Shown here: in pieces, positions 12,245 to 22,569 of the stretch
How positions within the stretch are numbered: the stretch's first letter is position 1
Layout of the letters: each line of letters begins with the position of its first letter
Assembly (NCBI GenBank): GCA_037957365.1
Contig: JARHVA010004088.1
Location: 1,019,501-1,083,500 of the forward strand
DNA: 64,000 nucleotides
From: Torreya grandis
Lineage: Eukaryota > Streptophyta > Pinopsida > Cupressales > Taxaceae
Reading direction: 5' to 3'
The notes under the pieces: generated by a model
The model's database searches: none
What the model saw: only the letters and a program-made list of their open reading frames with translations
What the model was told of the DNA's origin: nothing
Position numbers and translations under genes: made by a program

Positions 12245-14162
12245 TGTTATTGGTCCATATGCCCTTTCCCCCATTTAATTCTAGATTTAGTTCAAATTCT
12301 AACATAATTATGTAAATATTATTTATTGCTTTTTGTGATTGTTGAACTTGAAGCTATGTTAATATCTCTAAAAACTATGCTAAGTTAAGCAAAAATATTA
12401 ATTGTTTCAATTCTAAAAAAGAAGAAAAAAGAGTTGAACTTCAATCTTACTCTAATTCATATGGTGTGGGTAGTTGCTTAGTATGAGTAGTTTTTCATGC
12501 TATTTATACTTTTCCTTGATAAAGGAAAGAAACATTTAATTTGCTTATTTTACTTTGCTATCTAATGCAAATGTAATACTTATAAATTCTCACCTTTTCT
12601 GAATAAGCTGCTTGAAAAATATTTAATCTAAAAATAAAAGGTTGATAAACTCAAAATACTTGATCAACAATCTGCAAGTAAATCCAAACATGCATAATTG
12701 ATAAGCTAATATATGCCATATAGAGAATATGCTTGTGTTTGATCAAAATTTGTATTTGACAACTAGATAAATAGCTCTAGATTTTACCTACTTTTGACTT
12801 GATTTCTCTTCTATATTTTCATTTTGTGAATATAATTTTTTATTAAATGCAACCCAAAAATCATTCCCCTTGCTTTCAATAAATAGTTAATGATTGTACT
12901 TTGTGATAGTTTCCTGATTTTGACTATCCTCTACTTTGCAACCATTTTTAAGATTAGAAGCCAACACTCATAAAACTTTAGGACAATTAGAATTGGTAGA
13001 CTTTTTTTGACAATTAGAGTAGGTGATTTTCTAGGACTAAGTTTTTTCGGTGGCTATGAATGATGGGGCCTTGAAATGTGCAATAATGTTTTCTAATTAA
13101 TAGCAATAGTTTAATTGCTCATTAAAATACAAAATGATACTCCAGGGCAAAGTGGACCTTAAACTCCACTCTTAGAAAGGGAAATGGCTCAGCTTCACTA
13201 GCCACATTTTGCTTTTGAAATTTTAGCAAGGATTGTGAAGTCATTACAAAAGATGGTTGCAATTTAATGGTATATTCTAGATTTTAAATAGTTACATAGA
13301 TTTATTAGAAAAATGTACCAACTTATGGAAAGCTGCAACTATGTTTTGCCTATAGGCAATTACTTAATGAATGTGTTAAAGTGATCTTGGTAACTAGTTA
13401 CACATGAAATAAGTATCCAATGTGTTTTGATTCATTTGTAATAATCTAGATTTGTGTTTTTGCCTTTGTCATACATGTTTGTCATTATAGTCTGCTACCA
13501 TTATCTATTGACATTTTTTTAGTTTCTGCTTGCGCACATTTTTTAATGGATGTTGCTAGTTGCTTAAGGGGTGTTGATGTTTTCTTTTGTTTTTTCAAAC
13601 TAGTAGGTTTTTTCATGGTCTCCTTTGGTTTTTATACGCTACACTTGAATTCAATGTTCTAATTGGTATGGTATGTGCAGTTGCTTGTGATATGGCATGG
13701 GTAGTTTTTTATGCTATATTAATTTTTAAAAAGCTAACAATTTAACAATTGTTTACCATTTTGTAATCAATGATACCTACAAACATCTATATCCTAGCTT
13801 GCACCAATTGCTATCATCAATAAAGATACCAATAATTCTTTTCAAAAACATCATCCGAAATGGAAGTAGAGCCACCCCTTTGCTCCGTGTAAGCCAGTCC
13901 ACTTTTTTGGACGTGTTGAATGACTAATATAGAAAAGCTCATCTACAAAGTTTGGCAAAAGTAAACATTGAGGCAAGCATCTATTTCACACTCATCACTC
14001 TCAAATACAAAAAAAAATTCTTTGAATAAATTTTTAGCATTACAATTATCTCATAACATGACTAATCATAGTTTTGGTTTGCAGGTTAAGGGTTTGTTGA
14101 ACCCAAAAATTGTTCATGCTTCACTTTTCCATCCATTTTGAAATGATTTTAAGCATCCAGTC
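12245..14162. other. Non-coding stretch between the RPA-like fragments
   Basis: About 1.9 kb of AT-rich sequence with stops in all frames. If the two RPA-like fragments are exons of one gene, this would be an intron; splice sites were not assigned. Nothing else seen. Confidence 0.35.
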
Positions 14163-14456
14163 TTGACAAATGCTCCTTCAATAGATGTTTTGGCACATTG
14201 TGCAAACTGCCAACAAACTCAAAATTACTCATACCAACACTCACTACGATGCATCATACATACAAAAAATGGACATATTGACTACACTTTGAACCACAAG
14301 CTCCTTGACAAGAGTTTGCCAGTGCTAACTAAAATCTCATTCAATGATTATAAACAAGACATCACTGTTGTGGTATTTTTGCTATGGCATTTTCAACTAC
14401 AAGGCACTTTTACACTTTCCATGAGCAACATTATCACATCTATTTTTGAGCAGTAA
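14163..14456 (+). pseudogene. RPA1-like C-terminal (zinc-ribbon OB-fold) fragment
   Basis: A 97-codon frame reads LAHCANCQQTQN, then LRCIIHTKNGHIDYTLN and HKLLDKSLPVLTKISF. The C-X2-C pair followed by another Cys and by a Y-x-L and D-x-S run resembles the DNA-binding domain C of RPA70, which has a zinc ribbon inserted in an OB fold. Only three of the four zinc ligands are visible. It lies on the same strand 1.9 kb after the other RPA-like fragment. It could instead be an unrelated Cys-rich relic. Confidence 0.35.
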
Positions 14457-16690
14457 GTGCTATAAAAAAAATAGAAATTGCCACTACTTTTTTTCCCTAA
14501 AAGAAACAAAGCAAGCATGAAACCAATATCTTAATACATTTCTTAAAAATTTCTTCAGTCCACTAATATTTGCTTGTTGCAATTTTGTACAGGTGAAAAA
14601 AAAATGACAGCACTCTACATCATTCAAAATGCTCACTTCATGGAACTCATTTTTTTTTCTAAAAAGTTTTTTTGGCACAAAAAAAAGAATTTTTTTTAAA
14701 CGTGCAAAAAAGACTTTTTTTCAAACTACTCAAAAGAAAAAAAAATTGATGTTGCAAATGAACATCAAACATTAAAATGTACAAATAGTGTGCCATTGGA
14801 TTACTGTACATTTACTTAGTATTATGCCCCTTGTCTATAACATTTATTTTGCATAGATATGCCAATAAAATTTAAAAAATTAAGTTATGTATTTTGGATT
14901 TAGTTATGATGCAAAACTCATAAGCTATAGTCTATATTTTACATGGTTATATCAATATAGTCAAAGACTTTGCTCTCTGCATTTAATTTGCTAATCTATT
15001 GCCTGATACATATCAAGTTATTGAATCCTTTCCTTTATTATTTAATTATGGCTAGGTTTCAATCCTTGTCCTTTAAAAAAAATTAATATGTTAGTAACAA
15101 TATAGTGTATAATAATGTTATATTTAATGATGGTGAATTCATATTTTGGAATGAGGTGAAGCGTTGGGCTTTATGCTGACTTGCCTATGCATAAATAATG
15201 CATAACAAACACAATTCAAATATCCCTCTTTGACTAGTTCACCTTTTTAATTTTTTGCAAATAAATTTACATGTCAATTGGGCAAGCTGCAATACCAAAC
15301 ACATGACAATGAATTTGAATATATTTCCTCTTTGTATCTATATCAGCCATTCTTATATTCAAAACACATGTCAGGTTTTCTAACAGTATATTTATAGCAC
15401 TAGGTTTTCTTCCATTTGGATGTTTTTAATCAAGTATTCATGTACTCTAGGATGTTTTGAATACAGCTCTTCATTTTCAATAGTTAGATGAGTTACTCTC
15501 AAATATTTACAAGATGCAAGCCATTTTCACAAGGCAAAAAAAAACTTATTGATTTTGTGTCACACATTAATTGTTGTCATATAAGTATCATCATTTTCAA
15601 AGAAGGATTCTTCATAGGTAGAAATTAGGCACCAAACCCCAAGTACTATATAAGATTGCAACATGTAAAATTAAGGACTGTTCATACATTACTAGATTCT
15701 TAGAAACCCCCTCTGTACCAAAACCAAAACATTTCTGGTTCTAATCCTAGTTCTGGTTCTCTTGGAAATATACTACGTTCTTCAGAATTATTGGGTCCTT
15801 TCTCATAATGTTCTGGAAATTCCAATGGAAATTCATGATTTCTAGGATGTTTTTAGCAATGACATCACATTTTGAGGCTGATTATGTGACAAACTCGTAG
15901 TAGGTGTATGTTGAAAGTAAAAGAATAACAATAAAATATATTTAAAAAAAACTTAGCCTAAATCATATATCATAACTTATAAACCTATGATATTTTAAAT
16001 TATCCTAACCTATGGCTTTGATGCGTTATACACATCAATCTAGTCTAAAGAACATTAAAACTTCATCATCATAAGCTTTTGAGTCAGTTTTAAAGGAACA
16101 AAATATTCTGGTGAGAAACATTGCCCCATTCTAGCCCTTTCCAAGTTGCAATCAAATTATCTTAGAACTCTCTCTCTTGCCTAACACCTCTACTTTTTTT
16201 CCTATTTGTCAATCATCTTATTTTTGGCATGATATGGTAAGTGACATACCTTAGTAACTCTTCAGCATGTGTGAATCATTTTTCACCCAGAATTTTTGTC
16301 CTCTTTTTCTATTATTAGTATTTAATATTTGTTTTGAACCCAAGTAGTTTCATGCATGTTATTTCATTTTTAGATGCATATCAATATAATATCTCTGTAC
16401 ATATCTATCATAAAATTAAAACTTAAACCTTGATTTAACAATTAATTTCTTTGTTTCTATCATACTTGTTTATTGTTTCAGTCGATTTTCTAGAATTGCA
16501 TTTGTGTTGCTTCAAGATCATGACTCATTCAATTATGTTCCAGTGATTTAAGGATTTTGGATACTAGAAATCTCAACATATAAGTTATTGACTATCAATT
16601 TGCCTCTTGATATAACATGATTTATATTTTCAATGGCTTTTATGATTTTTATCTGGGTCCTATAAGTCCCTTAATCTCTCTAGAATAGCA
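14457..16690. other. Non-coding stretch upstream of the CCCH pseudogene
   Basis: AT-rich, with several poly-A and poly-T runs around 14480-14740. No frame longer than noise on the + strand and no recognisable repeat. A minus-strand frame near 14484-14678 is low-complexity Lys/Phe-rich and not supported. Confidence 0.4.
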
Positions 16691-16724
16691 GTAGTCCATT
16701 GGGACAGGGCATGCATATAACTCA

Positions 16725-17430
16725 ATGCAACAATCTGAGTCACCTGGCAGTAGTATGTAAGGTGGTGTTTCTCCGTTTATACACATTGGATCTCAGCATT
16801 CTATTGGACAGAAGGAAGCATTCTCAGAAAGACATGGCCAGCCAAAATGCCAATATTACATGAAAATAGGGGACTGTAAGTTTGGAATAACTTTCAGATA
16901 CATCCACCCTAAGGAAAGGATTGCATAGTCACTGAAATTCATGCTTAGTCCACTAGGGATACCTTTGAGGCATATGAGTTATTACATTTATCTTTACAAC
17001 TGCATTGTAATTATTCAAACAAGCTGGTATCTAAGAAGTAAAAGCCACTACTGTACTTTATCCAGATATAGATGTCTTGCATTTTATTTCTAATCTTCAA
17101 ACTTATATGTTTTGTTTACCTTTTATTTTTAGTTTCAAATAGGACCAACCCACATGCACATTCTATACCCGGTATGGCATCTGTAAGTTTGCTCCCACTT
17201 GCAAATATGATCATCCCTTGTCGGGCACAGAACTATTGTACAGCCCATGATCTTCCTCACTTTTTAACCAAACAACAACTTCATATCTGAGAGCTCTTTC
17301 CCCAATAACTACACTTTTTCATTCCATTTCATCTATTTTGATAAAAAAAGATCAAACTTCAAACTCAAAAAACCTTATTAGCTTCAAGAGCCTTCACACT
17401 ACTAATGGTTCAGTGGATGTAAAGGAATAA
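16725..17430 (+). pseudogene. CCCH zinc-finger (ZFN-type) pseudogene, two exons
   Basis: Exon 1 (about 16725-16973) reads MQQSESPGSSM, stop, GGVSPF, then GQPKCQYYMKIGDCKFG and the linker SPLGIPLR. Its finger has Cys codons at 16848 and 16875, Phe instead of the third Cys at 16893 and His at 16905. Exon 2 (about 17143-17430) has an intact C-X8-C-X5-C-X3-H finger, [20 protein letters not shown], with Cys at 17155, 17182 and 17200 and His at 17212, then a Ser/Thr-rich tail to TAA at 17428. Such plant proteins bind RNA or DNA with five fingers; only the last two are seen. In-frame stops (TAA, TAG, TGA) and the lost Cys make it dead. It is on the same strand as the Helentron, which suggests capture, but an independent insertion is possible. 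Confidence 0.8.
16974..17142 (+). other. Retained intron of the CCCH pseudogene with broken donor
   Basis: The 169 bp between the two coding stretches begin ATGAGT where a plant donor would read GTGAGT, and end TTTCAAATAG with a pyrimidine-rich run before it. Removing it joins SPLGIPLR to QPTCTFY in frame, as in ZFN proteins. An alternative acceptor lies ~10 bp upstream (TTTTTAG). The donor change is a single G-to-A. Confidence 0.6.
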
Positions 17431-18489
17431 AATGCTTCATTGAATTCTAATTCTGCTATTTTATCTAGGTCTGTAGAGAGTTTTTCAAGCTAAACAAGAT
17501 CTTTTTAGTTTGCATTGATTACAGAGACTGATAGTTGGAGCTGGATCTACAACTGAGTATTAAAAAATACAATTTGTAAGGATGCATCAGCATTCAAGCA
17601 ATAAAAATGTGTAAACACAAATGATTCATGTTTTTCTTTAAATCACTCATTGCAAGGTCCAAGAAAATAAGACACGAAGCCTATATGGCTTTGTTAACAT
17701 TATACAAGACTCTTTCCTTGTAAAACACTATCATGTGGAATATTCATGAGACCAAATGAATGAATTTTGACATTTACCATTAGACTTCTATTTATGGGTT
17801 GGTTTGTTTCTCACTAGATCTATATTTTTGTCCTCTTTTCTGGAGGCATCACACTTTCTAGGTTGGTAAACCTTTCTTGGGGTGTGGTGCATGATTTTTG
17901 GAAGAAAATTTTCCAATGTCACAGCTTTTTTGAAGAATAGGAGTAAGCAAGTTTATCATAGGATATCAAATGAGGTCATCAAATAGATCTAATGAAGAAT
18001 GCAGTTATTGAGCATCTGGTCAACACTATTTAAGGAATCCCTTTTCTTCTTCATGGTGTAGTTATTTTGTTCATTGTCAAACATTATTCACCATAAGATG
18101 ATTTATGTAAGCCTCTCTTCCATGGAACATTGTTGTTTGAATAAGCGTATTTTAACACACATTTCTAGTTTTCAATTGCCAATAAGCTTTTTATTATGGA
18201 GATTTTCAATATATGTATGTGTATGATTTTTGATCAGAGTCTATTTTTTATATTTAACAGCACTACCCAAAGACATTTGTGTTGGTTTTTAATTATTTTA
18301 TGATCTATAAATCTATGCATTTATTTAATTTGGGGAGTTAATATTATTTTTTCTCAAGTAGGTTTTTAAGCAAATTAAGCAGAGTTATTTTCTCTAAATA
18401 AGGTCTTTCATCATAGATTTGTATTGAATTAGAAGAATTTTTTCAAAACTATGTACAAATTATAATGTAGCAATTTTTTAATTCACTTA
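17431..18489. other. Non-coding stretch between the CCCH pseudogene and T repeat
   Basis: AT-rich sequence with no convincing coding frame. It may hold the 3' flank of the captured gene or the unrecognised 3' end of the Helentron. Confidence 0.35.
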
Positions 18490-19482
18490 AACACTTTTGA
18501 TGAGACCTTTGAAGTCAGAGTACAATATGCTTCACTTGAATATTCATTTTGATTGCCCCAAAGGAATTTAAACTATTTAAAATGCTTTTGATGAGATCTT
18601 TGAACCTGGAGTACAATTGTTCCTGAAGAGATATTTGCTTTGACTGCCCCACTATTATAACTGCTTTTGATGAGATCTTTGAACCCAGATTAAAATTGTT
18701 CCTGAAGGGATAATAAGAATTTAATTTATTTCAATTGATTTTCATGAGATCTTTGAACCCAGATTACAATTATTCCTAAAAAGATAGTAGGAACTAGACT
18801 ATTTCAACTACTTTTCATGGGATCTTTGAACCCAGAGCACAATTGTGTCTTTAAAGGGATATACGCATTCACTACCCCTAAGGTATTTACATTATAACCC
18901 TCCTTGAAGGGGAAGGGATATTATGGATTAAACTATTTCAACTGCTTTTCATGGCATCTTTGAACCTGGAGCACAATTGTGTCTTTAAACAGATATACAC
19001 ATTCATTGCTCCTAAGGCATTTACACTATAACCCTCTTTGAAAGGAGTCAAACCATAGCCCTCCTTTTTGGTTGCCATAGCCATTCACCACTAGAACACT
19101 AGGCTTGTGCATATAATAATATTTATTGTATAGGTAAGTAAACAACTAACAAGGAATTTATTTAGTCATTTCCTTCTTTCTTGCTTGCTTCCCTGCCTAG
19201 AGTCTATTGCATTTATTCAGGAAAGCATGTTTTATATGAAAGTAACTCTCTGATTTATCCATTTTAATAGACAACATAACATCATAATTTAGTTTTTATT
19301 ATCACATCCAAGCTCTTCTTTTGAAGTGCTATTTGATTCACAGATGCCCTATTTGAAATTTATTAGGTGTTTTTTTTTTTGTGTATGCCCTGTGTCCAAT
19401 TGTTACTTTGTAAGAAACCTTTCATTGAGTAAATCCTTGCCTTTGTCATTTTGCATTTTAATTTCTCTTGTAGGGAATGCAT
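18490..19482 (+). repeat. T repeat, copy 2: expanded minisatellite plus unique tail
   Basis: Six irregular units with the core TTTTGATGAGATCTTTGAAC or TTTTCATGGGATCTTTGAAC begin near 18495, 18580, 18662, 18740, 18810 and 18945. They are followed by the same unique tail as at 1170-1625. T copy 1 has only three cores, so the array has gained or lost units since duplication. A T-run near 19370 is shared. Confidence 0.75.
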
Positions 19483-19670
19483 AGTCAATCACTAAGCTAG
19501 TACATGTAAGGAAAAAAACAACAATTATTTCATCATATCTAGTTATTAATATAGTATGTTCGCTTACAGTGGGTGAAAAATAGGGTTTTTCGTAGTTTTT
19601 TAGAAGAACTAGTATTAAAAAATTGTGGATTTTGTAGTCTATGAGATAAGAAAATAATTTTTGGAAAAGC

Positions 19671-19799
19671 TGCATTGATCTCTAATTAATCTATTGATGT
19701 TTTGGATCACAACATGGGATCCATCATTAAGATTGTGTACATATGATCGATTGTATGTTGTAATCTGAAATGTCGATGGATTAATATGAGATCAATGCA
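19671..19799. repeat. Fold-back (inverted repeat with 45-bp arms)
   Basis: The left arm 19671-19715 (starts TGCATTGATCTC, ends CAACAT) pairs with the reverse complement of the right arm 19755-19799. I count 36 matches of 45, with a 39-nt loop. Weaker pairing may extend outward. It could be a small MITE-like element or an RNA hairpin source; no target duplication was identified. Confidence 0.65.
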
Positions 19800-20030
19800 G
19801 ATTTTTTGAAGAATTAATATCTTAACAAAAGTTTAAAATTTATTTACATGAATAAAGCTTGACATCCAGTAGCTACCCTTGATAGCTTAATCCCTGGATT
19901 GATTCCCTAGATGAATAGCTGGAACATTTCTCCACATGAGAGGCCCACTAGGGATTCCTAGAAGTGTGTAATTAAAAAAATCTTCACATCAATGGAGTCT
20001 AAAGTAGTGGAAAAGTTATGCAATCCTTAA

Positions 20031-20156
20031 ACATTAATTCTAAAATACATTAAAGCCATTTCAATTTTAGAATTTTTGGTGTATTAATATCACTGCATTC
20101 AAAGCACTAAGAACATATATTCTAAAATGTGTTGAAGCCATTTAAATTTTAGATTT
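20031..20156. repeat. Short imperfect tandem duplication
   Basis: A ~47-bp motif of the form ATTCTAAAATxxxTTxAAGCC followed by ATTTxAATTTTAGA occurs at about 20035-20080 and again at 20110-20156. Confidence 0.55.
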
Positions 20157-20813
20157 TAAAAAATTGAATTAACAGTAAATGAAAGAGCAATACCATAGAA
20201 AGTGTCGAAAATGGAAAACAACATTGTTGTTTAAAATGGCACCAATATCAGATCACATGTTTTATACATGCATATTTCAATCAGATAAATAATTAAGTGG
20301 GATCGGAAGTATGAAAGTGTGTGCTAAGAAACAAACATAGGAAGTTATGACTAGTCACTAGCTATAAGACATATCAAAGTGTATGTATATAGATAAAAAG
20401 TTGTTTATATGATTGTTAAGATTTATGATAAACTCTCCTAGCTTTCTTTGATTGTCTTGATTTAGGGTTCATGTTCTAAGTTATGATTGCAAATGACATT
20501 GTAATTGAGCCTAATAATGATATAAAGTGGACAAGTTAACTTAAAAATGTGCATATCATTATCCAGGTAACTTAGATGAGTAAAGGGTCATAACCATAGA
20601 GAGCCTTAACTGGGGACATTCTAAGATATGTTGTGCTATACCATTTTTTGGCTAAATGTAAATATGTTGGCCTAAAACTCGCTTTATTTGCAGCATAGAT
20701 TCTCAAATACCCTTGAAGACATTTGTTTACTATTTTCATCTATCCATGTTTTTGAAGGTTGATAACTTGTACTTGTGTTCAAGATGGTGCCAATAAGTTT
20801 AGATATTTCTTTC

Positions 20814-20930
20814 GAAAAGTTGCTAATATTTTTTCTATTTTTGTCACAATATTCTTTGGGAGAATGTAACCACTTTCAAAAAGTTGTTGATATGTTTTCT
20901 ATATTTGTCACAATATTCTTTGGGATAATG
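20814..20930. repeat. Two-copy tandem repeat, ~60 bp
   Basis: Two adjacent units contain AAAAGTTG, a T-rich stretch, TTGTCACAATATTCTTTGGG and ATGTAACC. Copies are about 20814-20873 and 20876-20930 and differ at a few bases. Confidence 0.7.
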
Positions 20931-20964
20931 TAACCTATGTGTGTTGCAAAAAAAACTTGGCCTT

Positions 20965-21834
20965 ATTACATAGAGACGACATGGCATTGTAGGTAAATAG
21001 TTATATTTGTGCTTATAAATTAAATCGTCTAGATACATTCCATTATCATGTAGCTAACATGTCTAAACATTAATATAGAAACTAATTGTAAATAACAATT
21101 TAATAATTATGTGAAGAGATTGTGGTAATTATTTATTCTTTCTCTGTCAATTTAAAAAACATTGTCCAATCATCAGTAAACCACAAGGGTTTTAATGCAT
21201 ATTGTTGACTAGAATTTTCCTGCTGCAATTGTGACTTCATATGTGTTGGGCAAATACAACATCGTTCATCCAACCTTACTGGTCTTTCAAGTCTTCTTGA
21301 TATAATGGTTTAGACATTTTATCATTCAAGTAGAAAGGGAAGTCCCTACTAAGGTCCACAATGCATTATAATGGAATATCATTGTGGATTGCAAAGCAAT
21401 ATCTATACATTTTTTAAGATCCCATCATAGCCAAAATGTGTAACATGAATTTCATTCAGGAAACAACTCTATTCAACAATAGCAAAATGTACATTCTTAA
21501 TGAGATTTGTAGTGTTGTGATGTGGTATAAGTCTTAGAGATTGTTAGATTTTGTCATGTAATTCATCCCTTATTGTCATTATGGCAATTATGGTTAGGAA
21601 GATTAGCTACAAGAAGGAAGTTCACAACTACTAAGTTAATGTTAATTTTCAGATTGAACCTTTCAAGTAGAGGTGTAATCTATACGCATATATTAGTAAT
21701 TAGAAGCAGCAATAATAATTTTTTTTCTAACATGAGCTTTTTGAAACATTATAATGATGGTGATTTTTAGCATCCTTTGGTCCAAATTGGTCTACAAGCC
21801 TATTAAAGTGTATATTTTGAATATACATTCTATT
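20965..21834 (+). repeat. R repeat, copy C
   Basis: Third R copy. It begins near GACGACATGGCATTGTAGG (the first ~80 bp of A and B are missing or diverged) and ends with the same hairpin, GTATATTTTGAATATAC, followed by ATTCTATTT, as copy B. In this copy the hairpin loop has A-to-G relative to B. Sequence after 21834 is unrelated to that after 2702. Confidence 0.75.
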
Positions 21835-21914
21835 TGTTCTTAGTATCACTAGCAATTTGTTATTGTAGTTAAGATTTCATCAGACAACGTAGACTTTTAT
21901 TCTCAAAAAGAGGT

Positions 21915-22560
21915 TTGATTTTGTCTTCAACTTATTTAGTCATTGGCCAAATAAATAAAGTTGACACAATCCTAGATTGTGGAAAAGGGGTTGATATGTT
22001 GCCCACCGAAGATTGGTATTTGACTCTTGCCTTGGTGTGTCGCTTCTACAAGTTTTGGCCCAACCTTGATAACCTTCATTCTTGGATCTCTAAGTATTAG
22101 GAACCCTTGCTTCCTCATGAAGTTATCATTTAACCTTGTGCCCAAGGATTCTCGTAGTGGTTTGTGCTTCCATGGAGGATACAAATTTTCTTCTACAAAT
22201 CGGTCCTTGGATGTGGCATAAAGCTAATTTATCCATGAAACCTTAGTATCCAACCTTTAATCTTGCCATTCAAACTTTCTTGATGTCCTCAATTTAGGGT
22301 AGATTTTCTAACCTTCCCCTATAATTTTGGACACCCTTTATCCTTGTCTCTATTGATAAAACCCTAAGGGAAACTTTTTTATGTTTTTCCTAAGATTGTA
22401 GACTGGTCATAAACTACTTTTGCTTGAATGTGCATTTAATTGGATTTATCAAATGGATTGCTTGATGAAAGTACACTCAACATGGGTAAGTGCATCTGGA
22501 TGAAACCATTGAACTATGAACAAGTTACCTTAAGGTGCAAATTGTGCTTTGTACATAGGG
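21915..22560 (+). pseudogene. LINE ORF1-like remnant (DUF4283 and zinc-knuckle region)
   Basis: Read across several frameshifts, the + strand gives RFYKFWPNLDNLHSWISKY (about 22040-22098), GPWMWHKANLSMKP (about 22206-22246), RFSNLPLxFWTPF (about 22301-22340) and, near 22480-22550, MGKCIWMKPLNYEQVTLRC with KLCFVH. The order and spacing fit DUF4283 followed by the plant L1-type zinc knuckle region (usual form DYE-x-x-P-FRCR-C). Such ORF1 proteins bind LINE RNA. No reverse transcriptase follows, so the copy is truncated. It starts just after R copy C. Confidence 0.6.
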
Positions 22561-22569
22561 AAGCCTAAT

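Larger units (their letters stand above)
3883..14456 (+). mobile_element. Helentron-type rolling-circle transposon, autonomous but decayed (ends not found)
   Basis: A coding stretch on the + strand holds, in order, two OTU-like protease remnants, a Helitron-like N-terminal region, an HUH Rep nuclease with a two-tyrosine motif, a Pif1-type helicase and an exonuclease/endonuclease/phosphatase (EEP) domain directly after the helicase. The Rep-helicase-EEP fusion and the OTU module are diagnostic of Helentrons, as opposed to canonical plant Helitrons, which lack the endonuclease. RPA-like OB-fold remnants follow at 11654-14456 and may be part of the element. Many stops and frameshifts make it inactive. 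Termini are undetermined and could lie anywhere in about 2703-18489. Identification rests on several independent motifs; the extent is inferred. Confidence 0.85.
19483..20964. other. Interval between T copy 2 and R copy C
   Basis: About 1.5 kb absent from the matching T-R junction at 1626-1782, so it is either inserted here or lost there. It contains the fold-back at 19671-19799 and two short tandem duplications, listed separately. No coding frame recognised. Confidence 0.5.

Noticed and set aside
22027..22221. Overlapping + and - frames at 21972-22221 read as possible small genes
   Set aside because: Explained as a frameshifted LINE ORF1 remnant on the + strand.
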